A stretch of 64,000 nucleotides of DNA. Source: Punica granatum. Taxonomy: Eukaryota; Streptophyta; Magnoliopsida; Myrtales; Lythraceae. Below are positions 1-11,700 of this stretch, in pieces. A program made the translations under genes and the position numbers. The stretch spans positions 40,869,538 to 40,933,537 of the forward strand of contig NC_045127.1 of NCBI RefSeq assembly GCF_007655135.1, in the 5' to 3' direction. The notes beneath the pieces were generated by a model. The model was not told the DNA's origin. It saw only the letters and a program-made list of their open reading frames with translations, and made no database searches. Each line of letters opens with the position of its first letter. The first letter of the stretch is position 1.

Positions 1-229
1 AATGCATGCTATGGAGAGAAGAATACTGAGACAAAATCGTCATCTATCGAGCAAATCAACATAAAAAACTAGGAAATCGACTATTTGAAGAACAAGCTAA
101 GGAATTCGATCTTAGCAGTCTTCCAGTGAGAGAAAGTCCACATCTCTCCCTTTCTTCCATCCACCATTAAACAATTATCATCACATTTTCCTTTTAGTTT
201 GCACTAATTAATCCATTTTCGTTATATAC

Positions 230-261
<32 letters not shown>

Positions 262-2734
262 ATACATATATAAATATCTCCATTCTCGTCGCTTTCCAAC
301 AGCGTTACGCTGATTGGGATAGCAGAGAGCAGACATAGAGAGACGGGGAAAAGAGAGAGAGAGAGAGTCGATTTCACTCCTTCGGGATCAATCGGTTTTG
401 ATCCATCAATCTGCGGATTAATTTGGGTTGTGGGCTCGATTCGCATTATGATCTTCCATTTCTCCTATCTCTCTGTCTTCGATTCAGTAATTGCTGAGCT
501 AAATTGACTGTCACTGGAGCTGAATTGACTGCCGACCACTTCATCCCAAGGATTGGGGGTCACCGGCGAGGCCCCTACCACAGGCAACCACCCAGCCCGA
601 CGAGGGCTGGAATTTTCTTTCTGTTTTTAATTTTTTTTATTTTCTAGTTTAATATTCTGTGATTTTTAATTTTTTCCAATAAAAAATTGATACGTGGACA
701 ATTTGTTGCCAGCTCGGACGAATTGAATGGCATTAAGTCCATATTAGTGACTTCGTGACTGTCGGTTATGTAATGGACCAACACAATCACTTTTCTAAAT
801 GATTTAGGATTATTTTTTGCAAAGTTAAACTTATAGGACTCAAAGTAAAAAAATGCAAAACTTTTAAAACTATCTTGATGATTCTCCCAAAAACAATATA
901 TTCGTAAATGAATTTAAGAGTCGATATAAGATTATATCAAATAATTACCGCAGAATAACCTATGTCGCGCTCGCACTTATAAAAAAGTAAAATTTATCGG
1001 TATAATAGAACATCGGCAGTCTTTTGAATTTAAGAACTGACATGTCTCCTCTCCTTAACACCGTCCTCCTCCTCATCCTCAGTCACTCAATCCATAAGTT
1101 CGAAGAGAAAAGGCATCGATATCCCCACCTCCAATTAATCACCAAAATGAAGAAAGAAATGAAGAGGGCAAAAAAAAAAAAAAAAGAAGAAGAAGAAGAA
1201 ATCAGTCCGCACTTGTAGAAACGTCCATGAGGCTGATCTGGAGCTCACCTCAACGACTAAGCTGATCGAAGACTCCCTACAAGCCTCTGAGGCCACTCGG
1301 CACTCCCATTTATTGGATTGGATTGCAGAGGCTAAAGTGTTCCTCCCGATTCTTGAAATAAGACTGTCGGGGCAGATGAAGTAGCATTGAAATTGTAAAG
1401 ATTTCAACTTCCCTTGATAATTTACTTATACCATGGAAAAATGTCTAAAATATGCTTAGTGTTCTTTACATGGTTTTAAGTTTCACATATTATAATTTGG
1501 CGATATTATATTCCGACACTATAGCTTGTCGTTGATGACTGCCAAGGAAATTAAGTTATGCAGTTTTCATGTAAAATATGTAGAAGAGAGCTTTACCAAA
1601 ACAATTGACTTCATGATTAATCAATAACACAATTATACGACCTCAAGAGAATTCGATCAAGAGAATCCTCCAATTCTAGGGATGACAGGGAAAGGACAGA
1701 GGAAGAGGCTGAGAGAATGATCTAACATGTCACTCATTTCTCAATATCATTATCCAGCAAGAAGAACACCCCTAATTAGGAAGACTGTAAGATCTTCTCA
1801 GAAATTGCAGTCCCATCTCATCAACGGTGGTCCTAGTTCTTGCGAAAGTGTAGGAAATTGAGCATTAACCTGAAATAAAGCATTAATCATAATAGAATTC
1901 TACCACCTGAAATATGTTTAAGGTTCCTAAACTAATGATGAATTAGTCATTTAACGATTGTTTCAAACAACCGTAACATAATAAGTATCTTTGCTTTTCG
2001 TTATTGGACATATTTAAGAATTTTACCCCTGCAAATTACCATCCAGTGGATGAGAATTACGTGATATTTTACGTGATATAGCGCTGCTATTCATACCAAA
2101 AGTATATCCTCTGCTCCGACAACAAAAGTCTTAAAATGAGAAACCACAGATTTATGGCCCGAAACTGCAGATGAAACTAAACAGCTTAAAGAGTCATACT
2201 TTGAAAGATCCGTACAATGTTACTGTATTATTTCGCAGTCTCAAAAAGAATTTTGGCATTTTTCAGGTAAAGCTGCATTTTTTCGTAAATGGACCAGCTT
2301 AGAGAAGCAGTTTCATCAGTAATCAATGGTAGGACTTGACTTTGAGTGGTCATAGAACCCATTTATCCGCATTTCAACATTCATCCCTCTCCTACAGGTT
2401 CATGGCAGGGTAAAATAATATTACGAAAAGATTACGACTGTCCATCGGAGGGAGGTGGGAGGGGATGGATAGCAGCGGCCAGCCGGAAGCGGAGGCGGAA
2501 GAAAGGTCTGATTCGAAACGGGATGGGGGAGGTTTTGGAGAAGCGGTTGGGTGGGGAAGGGCAGTAGAAGGAGATGTGATAAGTGGTGGAGAGCGGAAGG
2601 AACCTGATCGCGGGGGGAAGGGAAGGGGGCTTTTTTGAAATTTATGCGAATTTCTTGCGGGGACCAGTTGTGCAATTTGTACTTTTTTGGACGAATAAGT
2701 TAGGATTATTCACACAACGATTACAACTTCAGGA
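1..2734. other. Intergenic spacer, no gene recognised
   Basis: I see no coding region of a known family here. The stretch holds a TA/TG microsatellite (223-273), a GA-rich patch near 340-370, an A-run near 1,170-1,185 followed by GAA repeats, and a G-rich patch at 2,440-2,570. The open frames in it are short and low in complexity. One frame at about 1,222-1,374 (plus) has fairly balanced composition and could be a decayed exon, but I cannot assign it. Confidence 0.5.
223..273. repeat. TA/TG dinucleotide microsatellite
   Basis: A run of TATA units passes into (TG)n and back to TATACATATATA. It is a simple sequence repeat, likely polymorphic in length. Confidence 0.9.
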
Positions 2735-2743
2735 ATTTTATTA

Positions 2744-4353
2744 GGGTTTATAATCTAAAAATGCACACACTATTAATAAATTCTCTAATCTAGTACGTAC
2801 TTTAAAAATTTTCTAAAAAAGCACAATCGTTTCAAAATTGTCCCACATCTAGCACGCCGTCACCTTCCGTCCATCATTCGCCGTCAATTGCTAATTTTAA
2901 CTAGGTGGCCATTAATTGCCACATGTAACACTCCCATTTGACTTGCCATGTGTATGGCCATGAAAAACCTAGTGGCGGGGCCATTTTTCTTTTTCTCTTC
3001 CTCTTCCACTATTCTTCTTCCTCTTCCGTGTTCTTCCTCGTCGATGAATTTCTATTCTTGAGTCGGAGGACAAGGGAGGCTGGGTTTCATCAGGGCACGA
3101 GGAGTAGCGACAACTCATAAGGGAACGAGTTGGGTAGCAGCAATGGAACTCAGGGAGCTCGAGAAGGAGCTACGGTAAGCAGTACAGCAGCACACCAGCA
3201 GGGAGCAGAGCTGAAGCTCGTGGACCCTGGAGGAGGCTGAGGTGGAGGTCGTGAGCTGAGGAAGGCTGTGAGGAGGGAATGAAACGGCTGAAAGGATGAT
3301 AGAGGAAAGAGGAAGTTGGTGGAGTGGTGGTGATGTAAGGAAACATATGTAGGAGGATGTGGATGAAATATGGAAGGTTGTGGAGGGGATGGAGAAGGTT
3401 TTGGAGGAAGGAACGATCTGTGGGTGTTAAGAGAGATAGAGGAAGGAGAAGTCGGGAGGGAAGGTAATGATTGAGGACGTGGACATGGCCGAGAAATGGG
3501 GGAAGGCTGTGGTGATGTCGGAGCCAAGAGGAAGGGAGAAGAAGAGGAGGTGTCTGTGTGTGTGTTGTGGAGAAGAGATAAACGGGGTGATGGAGATGGA
3601 TGGTGATCGAAGAAGACAAGGAGTGATGGAGGTGAAGAGGGCATGTGTGCATGTCTGAGTGTGTTGTAAAAGGGAGTCGATAGAAAGAGAGTGAAGGAGA
3701 TAGAAGCAAGGGCAGAGAGTGATGGAGATGGAAGCATGGTGATGGAAGAGAGTATGATGGAGATAATGAAGAGATGGAGATGGTGATGGTGATGGCGATG
3801 GAGGCTTCAACATAAGGAGCGAAGATGGGTAGGTGATGTGTAGGAGCTGTCGATAACCTTCCAACAAGAAGGTGAAGCGCGGGAGTCACTCTGAAGCAAG
3901 CAAAGAGACATAGGTTGACAGAGGGAGAAAATAGATAATCGAGAAAGCAGGATTTAGCTCGTCAGGATGGAGGAAGTCGACGGGAGAACCAAGAGCTCTG
4001 GAGAACGAGGCTGAGCCATAGAGAAGAAGCTCGAGGTCGGGCTGCCACCACCGGAGCTTGTGTGTGAGCTACTGGCGGTGGTGGTCAATCGGAAAGGAAG
4101 AGTAGGGGAGGAGGAAAAAAAGAGGAAGAATTGAAGGGGAAAAAACCTGCCAATGATTACACGTGGCAATTAATGGCTACCTAGTCAAAATTAACGACCG
4201 CGTAAGCAATTAACGGCAAAGGATGGACGGAAAGGTAACAGCATGCTAGATGTGAAACAATTTTGAAACGTTGTGCTTTTTTAGAAAATTTTTAAAGTAC
4301 GTGCTAGATTAGGGAATTTGTCAATAGTACGTGATTTTTTAGGTTATAAACTC
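2744..4353. mobile_element. Non-autonomous MULE with ~200-bp terminal inverted repeats
   Basis: The element begins GGGTTTATAATC and ends GGTTATAAACTC, and is flanked on both sides by the perfect 9-bp duplication ATTTTATTA (2,735-2,743 and 4,354-4,362), as expected of Mutator-like elements. The inverted repeats run about 200 bp inward (to about 2,930 and from about 4,150), sharing for example the block around CTAATCTAGYACGTACTTTAAA. The interior (about 2,930-4,150) is GA-rich on the plus strand and encodes no transposase. Its long Ser/Pro/Leu-rich frames on the minus strand look compositional. It could be a Pack-MULE carrying a degraded host fragment, but I cannot name a donor gene. Confidence 0.85.
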
Positions 4354-4362
4354 ATTTTATTA

Positions 4363-4933
4363 TTATATTAGTAATCTTTTACTACAAATTGGAGAAGGCA
4401 CTTAGTTTGCCTAACTTTCCTTTTCCAAAATTACCCATAAAAAAATAATAAGATTAATTGACAAACACTAAATGAATGAAAGTTAAGGGGTAATTATATG
4501 TAATTTCAACTTTTTTTTATAACTAACTCTCAACTCCTTCCAGGATTCTCTTTATCCTCTCTTTAACATGTTTCCTCTCAACGACAATAATATATCATTC
4601 TTTTCTATTAACTTTTTAAAATCATAATTTTGACAAGGTTAATATATGTATCGTTTGATAATATTTCGCATGTGTTAATTTAATTTTGAAATTAAAATTA
4701 CTTTTATTTCCTCGTATTGTGCGGGTCACGCTCTATAGATATATATAGATGATTGTGTCGTTCTTTACAAATTATTTGCTTCATAAACTAAGATTACACA
4801 AGAATTTTGATATATGAGAAAGAATATTAAGATCCTTTGTTATTTCATTTTCTATATTCATCTATGGGTTGTGTCCTCGTGAGGAAGTGTCGTGTTTGCA
4901 GTTACAACTTCTCATGAGCATTGTATTCTGGAG
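4363..4933. other. AT-rich spacer
   Basis: AT-rich sequence between the MULE and the LINE remnant. No gene or clear repeat is visible. Confidence 0.5.
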
Positions 4934-5345
4934 TTAGATAATTTTGTTAAAGCCACGCTGTAATATACTCATAGAGTTTGTTAAAAACGCCTTTCTAGCA
5001 TAAAATAGAATAACAAAGAAAGATTCCCTGAAACACCTTTCCTTGAAATCACCTTTCCTTCGTTCTGCTATCCGCTTCTTCCTAACTTTGGAATGAAAAG
5101 TTACCAGATCTCCATGAGATTTTAGGGAGAAGATGACGGAGTTTCTGTTTGTCCAAGGAGTCCAAATGGCAATGAGAAAGATGATGCCCCAAAAATTTTC
5201 AATATTCATTATGCTTGTTGAAGAACAATAGAACTGAATCCAGTCTTTATGTTACCCTGAAAATCTCGTACAAGTAAGCAGCAGTCCCTGAGAATGTGAT
5301 CTACGGATTCGCCCAACCGATGTACAACAGCACACAGAGGATTTA
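4934..5345 (-). pseudogene. LINE (non-LTR retrotransposon) reverse transcriptase tail, remnant
   Basis: Two frames on the minus strand recall the C-terminal zinc-binding tail of plant L1-type reverse transcriptases. At about 5,345-5,260 there is ESVDHILRDC, like the zf-RVT pattern E-x-x-D-H-x-x-x-x-C. At 5,209-4,934 there is a 91-residue frame containing IAIWTPWTNRNSVIF, like the W-x-x-W-x-x-R-N-x-x-I-F block that follows it. The two parts are in different frames with stops between, so this is a 5'-truncated dead copy. It lies just beyond the 3' end of the helicase gene on the same strand, and its first part is included in the 253-bp tandem duplication there. Confidence 0.55.
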
Positions 5346-5783
5346 TATGATTACGTTACTTCATTAAAAGAACGTTCAATAAAACTTACATTACAAAACA
5401 TTCAGCAGACCGATATGGAACTGGCCCTTGGTGCATCATCTGATTTATGTATGTCATTCCACAGCTTGATTTCTTGATTCAGCTTGTAATTCTCTTGCAT
5501 GCATGAAGTTCTCAATGTCCCGGTAATGAAGCAGCAGTCCCTGAGAATGTGATCTACGGATTCGCCCAACCGATGTACAACGACACACAGAGGATTTATA
5601 TGATTACGTTACTTCATTAAAAGAACGTTCAATAAAATTTACATTACAAAACATTCAGCAGATCGATGTGGAACTGGCCCTTGGTGCATCATCTGACTTA
5701 TGTATGTCATACCACAGCTTGATTTCTTGATTCAGCTTGTGATTCTCTTGCATGCATGAAGTTCTCAATGTCCCGGCAATGAG
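5278..5783. repeat. 253-bp tandem duplication covering the 3' end of the helicase gene
   Basis: Copy A is 5,278-5,530 and copy B is 5,531-5,783, with period 253. I count about nine differences, so roughly 96% identity. Each copy runs from the LINE tail (minus strand) through the sequence encoding the last about 24 residues and the stop codon of the helicase. Copy B holds the exon that is spliced in the model. Copy A is a spare downstream end whose last codon before the stop differs (Glu rather than Val). Confidence 0.9.
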
Positions 5784-8700
5784 ATTTTTCTGCATCCAAA
5801 ACTCCCTGAAGGAAAATAACAATTCTGTAAAAAACCTGATATAAGAGGTTTGAGTGACAAATTTGGATACGGCTAAATTAGAACCTTGATGATAATAATA
5901 GCGGCATCTTTATGGAGATCTTCGTTAGATTCATGACAAGCTAGACACTGCATCAATCAAGAACATCGATTAATACCTACTTCTGCGAACATAAAGGTAA
6001 CAGGAAGAGAGAGTCCATGGTGTTTCTTTTCGATGCAGACCTGAATGCATTTAGGGCAACCCATGTCTCCCAAGCAAGCACAGGAGGAAATAACTTCAAG
6101 GGCAGCAACCAGTAGCTCGACAAAATAGGGCCTAACCTGTATTAAATCAACATAATCAATAGTTTGGATTAACAAAGGAAGAACTGTCTGCTATTAGTTC
6201 AAAAAACAGGTCACTCACAATTCCGACAACATACATCTAGAGAGCCCTGGGCAGGATTCAAAAGCATACTAAGACAAAGTATGTGTTTCTACCTGCAATG
6301 AAACACCAGTTCCTCCAGGATGTCTGTCGTAAATGAGAATACGTGATGAAAAAGAGCGCGTATCATATGGGTTCGAGCACTCTGGGGCCAGGTCAGAGGA
6401 ATTGCAGATTATGCATCTACAAGGGAGGAAGAAAGAAACACTAAGTAGGACTTCATTGCGTTTGGCAACGAAATTAATAATTTGTTTGTTTATCAAATCA
6501 AACTTAACTTTGCTTTTCCCTTAATTCAACAACATAATTATTACTTTTCTATCTTTTTCTTCAAATTCTCTCATAATTTTCCTTATCTATTATTACAATA
6601 AAAATTTTAAAACTAAATTCTATCATTATTTAACACTTTTTTCCTCAATTCAACATTATAATCATTACTTTTTTCACTACCTCTTTTGTCTTTATCCCCT
6701 CAAATCAAACTAAATCAAATTAAATCAAACTTACGTTAAGTTTGATTTAATTTGATTTAGTTTGATTTGAGAAGATGAACACAAAAGCAATTGAAAAAAA
6801 TATGTGAAAGAATTTGAAGAAGATAAAAAAATAATTATTATGTTATTGAATTGAGGAATAAATGTTGAAATTGAAGAAAAAGTGTTGAATAATTGAGAGA
6901 TTTAGTATTAAAAAATTAATTTAAATAATAGACAATAAAAAGTATGAGAGAGAATTTGAAGAAAAAGATAAAAAAAAGTAATGATTGTGTTGTTGAATTG
7001 AGCGAAAGTAAAGATAAGTTAAGTTAAATTAAGTTATATTTTGTTATCAAACAAAGTAAACCCACAAACATTCAGCCCTTCTACGGAAGAGATAGTGCAA
7101 CTTTGAGGAAAGAATCAAAAGCGCGTTCACCCCATTGTATTGCCATCATTGCGAAGCAAAAGAGAAAACTACTCTCTTTCTTAGTGAAATCCTATGCTCA
7201 GTTGGACGCTTTACACATTTTGCAATGGTCATCCTTTCCTAGAAGCATTAGCAATAGATAAAGTTACCACATTCTACTTCTATAATTTATCCAAAGGAAG
7301 ATCAAGAGATTCAGACCCGCTCCCTTGTCTTATGGTTGGTCTCCTTGAAAGCCATGCTGGATTTTCCAGCAAGTTTGCAGAGAAGAATCCAACCAATGAG
7401 GAGCATATACAAAGTCTGTTGCGAGATCTGTCGAGAGTTCATCCAGATTGGATTTAATCTGAATTTGTCGAAACTTTTCTCTTTTTGGCCACAATTTGTC
7501 GAAGTTCATTGGATCTCCTTTGACCTTCCCTGGTGCTGGCAATTGTTTTTGACCAAGGAGGGTCAACCTAGGCCGTGTGGACCTGGATTTTTCCTGGGTT
7601 TGGTTTAAATTAAACAGGGGTCAATGCAATCTGGGTCGACCCTACTTGGAGCCACTATGATCGGTTTGGATCTGTATCATCCACTGGTCCAACCTCACTA
7701 ACATCCCCCATTGCTGATGCCAGTGGAGTCAACAGCAGCCCTTTTGTGACTAGCATTTTATCTGAACACATGAAAATTCCATATTATGAAAAGGCTAGTG
7801 TTAGATACTTACAGAGGCACCACATTGAGAAGAGCATGGGAAGCAGCATGCAAGCCCGCGCGAAAGGAAAAGTTCCTCCTCTCAACTGCTTCTTTGCAAG
7901 CTTGAGGAACTTGGATCCAAACAGCCTGCTCATATGCACAACAGAACATTCACCACTATAATGCAGAAACCGAAATCAGTTATTAAGAAGAACTCAATTA
8001 GTATCACTAGTCCAACCAAGGCAAACCTGCGACTCATAGGAATATCTCGGAAGTGACAGTTCAACTGTGTCTAAAACTTGATTGCTGCCTCTGCTTATGC
8101 GACGAAACCCAAACCAAGTTGTTACTACTTTACAGGTATTCGCTTGAGCAGTTGATTCCGGGACCATGTGCCCTTCAGCATTAGTTTGTGGAATACGGGG
8201 CATAGCAGCTGGATAAGCCTAAACAGCAGAGACACAAACAGCTATTGAGTATTTCTATCATAATTCAGATATATAAACAAATGCTTCAAAAATATGATGC
8301 ATGATGCTCTGCAAGCAAATATGCTTAATCAACTAAGCCACGATTGATGATGATATATCTCTTGCCATTTTCAGAAGAGAGGTGAAGGGCCAAGAAAGGA
8401 TGTTATCTACCATATCTCCACCAATGACCTGAACATCTGTGTAATCTCGCGTTTTCGTATAGTACTTCAAATCAGCCTCCTGGCACCAAGCAATTTTACG
8501 GGACAGATCCAAGTCTTTTACCAGATAAGTCTTGCCTTGCCGCATGTATACAGCACCCTCATGCACCTGGAGCAATTTTAAGTTTCATGCCCCGTGATGA
8601 AAGATGTAAGATACACTGACACTACCCAACTATGAAGCTGCTAAGCACTCAGTTTGATAATTTCCATTATAATTAGAGCAAAGTCAGATCAGAACACTTA

Positions 8701-11700
8701 AAACGCCTGTAGATAATATGCAACACTTCAGGAGCTTTTACCTGAAAGAAAGCCTTGCTCTCCTCAATTTTCTCAAGGATTTCGTTTGTCTGGGTGTCTA
8801 TTACTTGGTATGCCTCAGTCTCTATCGCTCGAATGTTCACAATATCTGAAGGCTTTTTCTAAAATAAAAGAATAGTACAAAAAGTGTAAGATATTTGTCC
8901 GCTTGGACAGATCCACATCGATGTTTACATGAAAACCATTTAAATAAAGTGTAGAGACTGTTCAATGAGAATAACAATCCATACCTCATGTCCAATGTAA
9001 TTCCATATTCTAGCTGAAGAATCAAGAGATCTATCAAAACTCAAGTATCCTCTATTTCTTAGAGCCTCAACAGCTCTGCTTATACCACTGCCAAAGAACT
9101 TCTCATCATGGTGCAAACTCAGTGGGTGTTCAAGAGCAGCACAGACTAAATGTTGCTCAAGCACCTAGAATGCAAAGGCATCAGTTAAAATAATCAAAAT
9201 TCATAATTTTTAGGCAATCTCAGATCTATAGGCCAAGAACCTGCGGATTTTGAGAATCAATATTACAGCACTCGATTGGACTCCTAAAGAGTTTCTCAGG
9301 ATACTTCATAAAGTACTGGTCGAGCGCGCCATCAAATGCTACATACACTGCAAGAGACGGTTTTTCTCTTCTTCCAGACCTTCCTGCTTGTTGCCACAAG
9401 CTAAGGATAAAAACGTAAAAACAGTGAACAAGAGCAAGTCCAAATACCCAACCAAACAAAGGCTTGCTTGCAAGAAAAGGATTTCTAAAAACCGAGTATC
9501 TTACCTAGCAATGCTGCCAGGGAAGCCTAAATGCAGAGTGACATCAAGATGTCCAACATCAATACCCAACTCAAGGGCATTAGTAGCAGCAAGTCCTCGA
9601 AGCTTCCCCCCAAAAAAATCACTCTCTACCGTTCTTCTGATCTATTATACATTAATTAACCCATACAAAAAATGAGTAAGCTAACTAGCCAAAAATATTT
9701 ATAATATCTGTGCTTTATAAAGAAAAGGGTTAATAAAATTAGGTGCTGAACGACACAGTATAAAGAGCTACTGCAAACTATAGTCAAGCAACTACACAGG
9801 CAAGGAAAGACACATGAAAATTCTTCATGAGAAAAATTTTGGATACTAATCCCACTATAGTTACACCTCTAGCCATCACTATAAGTGCCTCCTAAATGCT
9901 TTAGAAACTAACCTTGAGCTTTAGCTACTTGGCCCACAAGACAGCCTGCAAGATCTATAACCCTACAAACTGCATGGACATCATAACACTTACAGCCGGC
10001 CAGAATCAGGCTTTACCAACTTATTTTATGATGCGAACTGCGGATCTGGAGGTTTGGAGAATGTTGGCTAGTAATTTAGGCTACTATGCCGATGGTGTAG
10101 TTTTGAGATACTTAAACCCAAGCATCAGTAAAATCCAAATACCCATAGTACTAGCAGTCATTTGAGGACATGGGGGCCACTACTTCACCACTGTCTTTGG
10201 AGATAATTGTCTGAGTCTAACGAGGCTCAGGTGCGGAGCCTTCCACTGTGGACCGAGACTCAAAGCCAACGTGATGCTCCTTGGTCAGATGACCAAGATA
10301 TTGGTGACTTTCCAGATTTCATGTCAACATATTCTGTTTAAATCTAGGCAAGTATTGTGATTAGGTCGCGATAGAGTCTAAGCTACATAAAAATTTTACC
10401 TCAACTGCAATCTACTAGTAGCACAGTTCAGTCGAAAAAATAAAAGCTACCAAACATTATGACCTCCGGGGCATATCCTGCGCGGTAGGAAGTTATGGAA
10501 TCAACCAAGTGGGGTGCTGTTTCATGAAGAATTTCCTGCCTACATAATTAAAGGCAATAAAATAAATTTCTGAGTCAACAGATTTATAACACAGAGAGGC
10601 CACAAGGAAGATTACTAAATAATCAAGAAACTATAGGACTTACGTGTATAACAAAACAAGTTCGCAAAGTTTGCGTGATGTGCAAAATGCGATGCATCGT
10701 AGTCCATGTTGAACCATTTCAGCAAAGAGGCATGAAACTTCCCAAATGGGACTGCAGATGTGGGCAAAGAGTCGGCCTATCATCTAATGATCTACGCTTA
10801 AAGTTAGTAAACAGACCTCACCAGAGAAAGGAAGTAAAAATGGAGATTATATATTTCGATGATAATTAGATGCTAAATTGAAAAATCTCCTTTTTTTCAA
10901 GTTTTTGCTAATTGCAACCAATCAATTTTGTAAAGCACCACCCATATTAGTAATTAAATTAGGAAGCTAGTATGCTGTAATATAAACTCCAGATTCTCAT
11001 ACACTTCAAGAATCATGTTTAAGCCCAAATCACAACACATAATCCATCAAGTGCCTCATAATTATTGCTTCCATGCCAAATTGATTCTTAAAGATGCCAG
11101 CCCGGTTTTGCGTTTCTTTATTTATATACTCCCACCCATTACACAAATTCACATCAGAGTCATACATTTAGTAATTAGAGTTATACATCTCCTAGCATAT
11201 ACCCTGTTCATATATAACCAACATGAGCTTTAGCCATCAGCAAAGGGAAAAGTGCCGTCTCAGTCCTAGCCCTTCATCATCTTTCTCATTACATCTGGAC
11301 ATTCAACTCTTTTTTCTCTTTTAATTCTAAACATAATATTAGAAGAATAATAATATTAAAGGGAGAAGTGCCTTTTACTTCAATTCATAATATGAGAAGA
11401 ATTATTATGATCTGACAAGAACAGGTAGCCACCCTATGCTGCTGTCAGACCAACCTTTATCAACCAGTTAAGGTCAGTTTTGTCCATGTCTGGGCAGTCA
11501 GACACGATCTCGGCACCTGAGAAACCCACATATCTCTCCCCAAATCACAACCTCGTCATAATTATTTCACTATTATTTACTTTCCTGTCCTCCATTGAAG
11601 CCATCTTATGCCTATGGAATGGAAAGCTCCAAACTTGTCTAAGGACTTCTCAGGAACACTCTCCAGCAGTGTAATTAAGAAGTTGATCATGTGGAATGAT

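Noticed and set aside
3150..3889. Ser/Pro/Leu-rich frames of 146-239 residues on the minus strand
   Set aside because: Overlapping in two or more phases over a GA-rich tract inside a transposon; composition, not coding.
7194..7608. Frames within intron 23 of the helicase
   Set aside because: No family similarity; short and intronic.
9250..9675. 141-residue plus-strand frame
   Set aside because: Antisense of helicase exons 17-18, which carry the conserved motifs.
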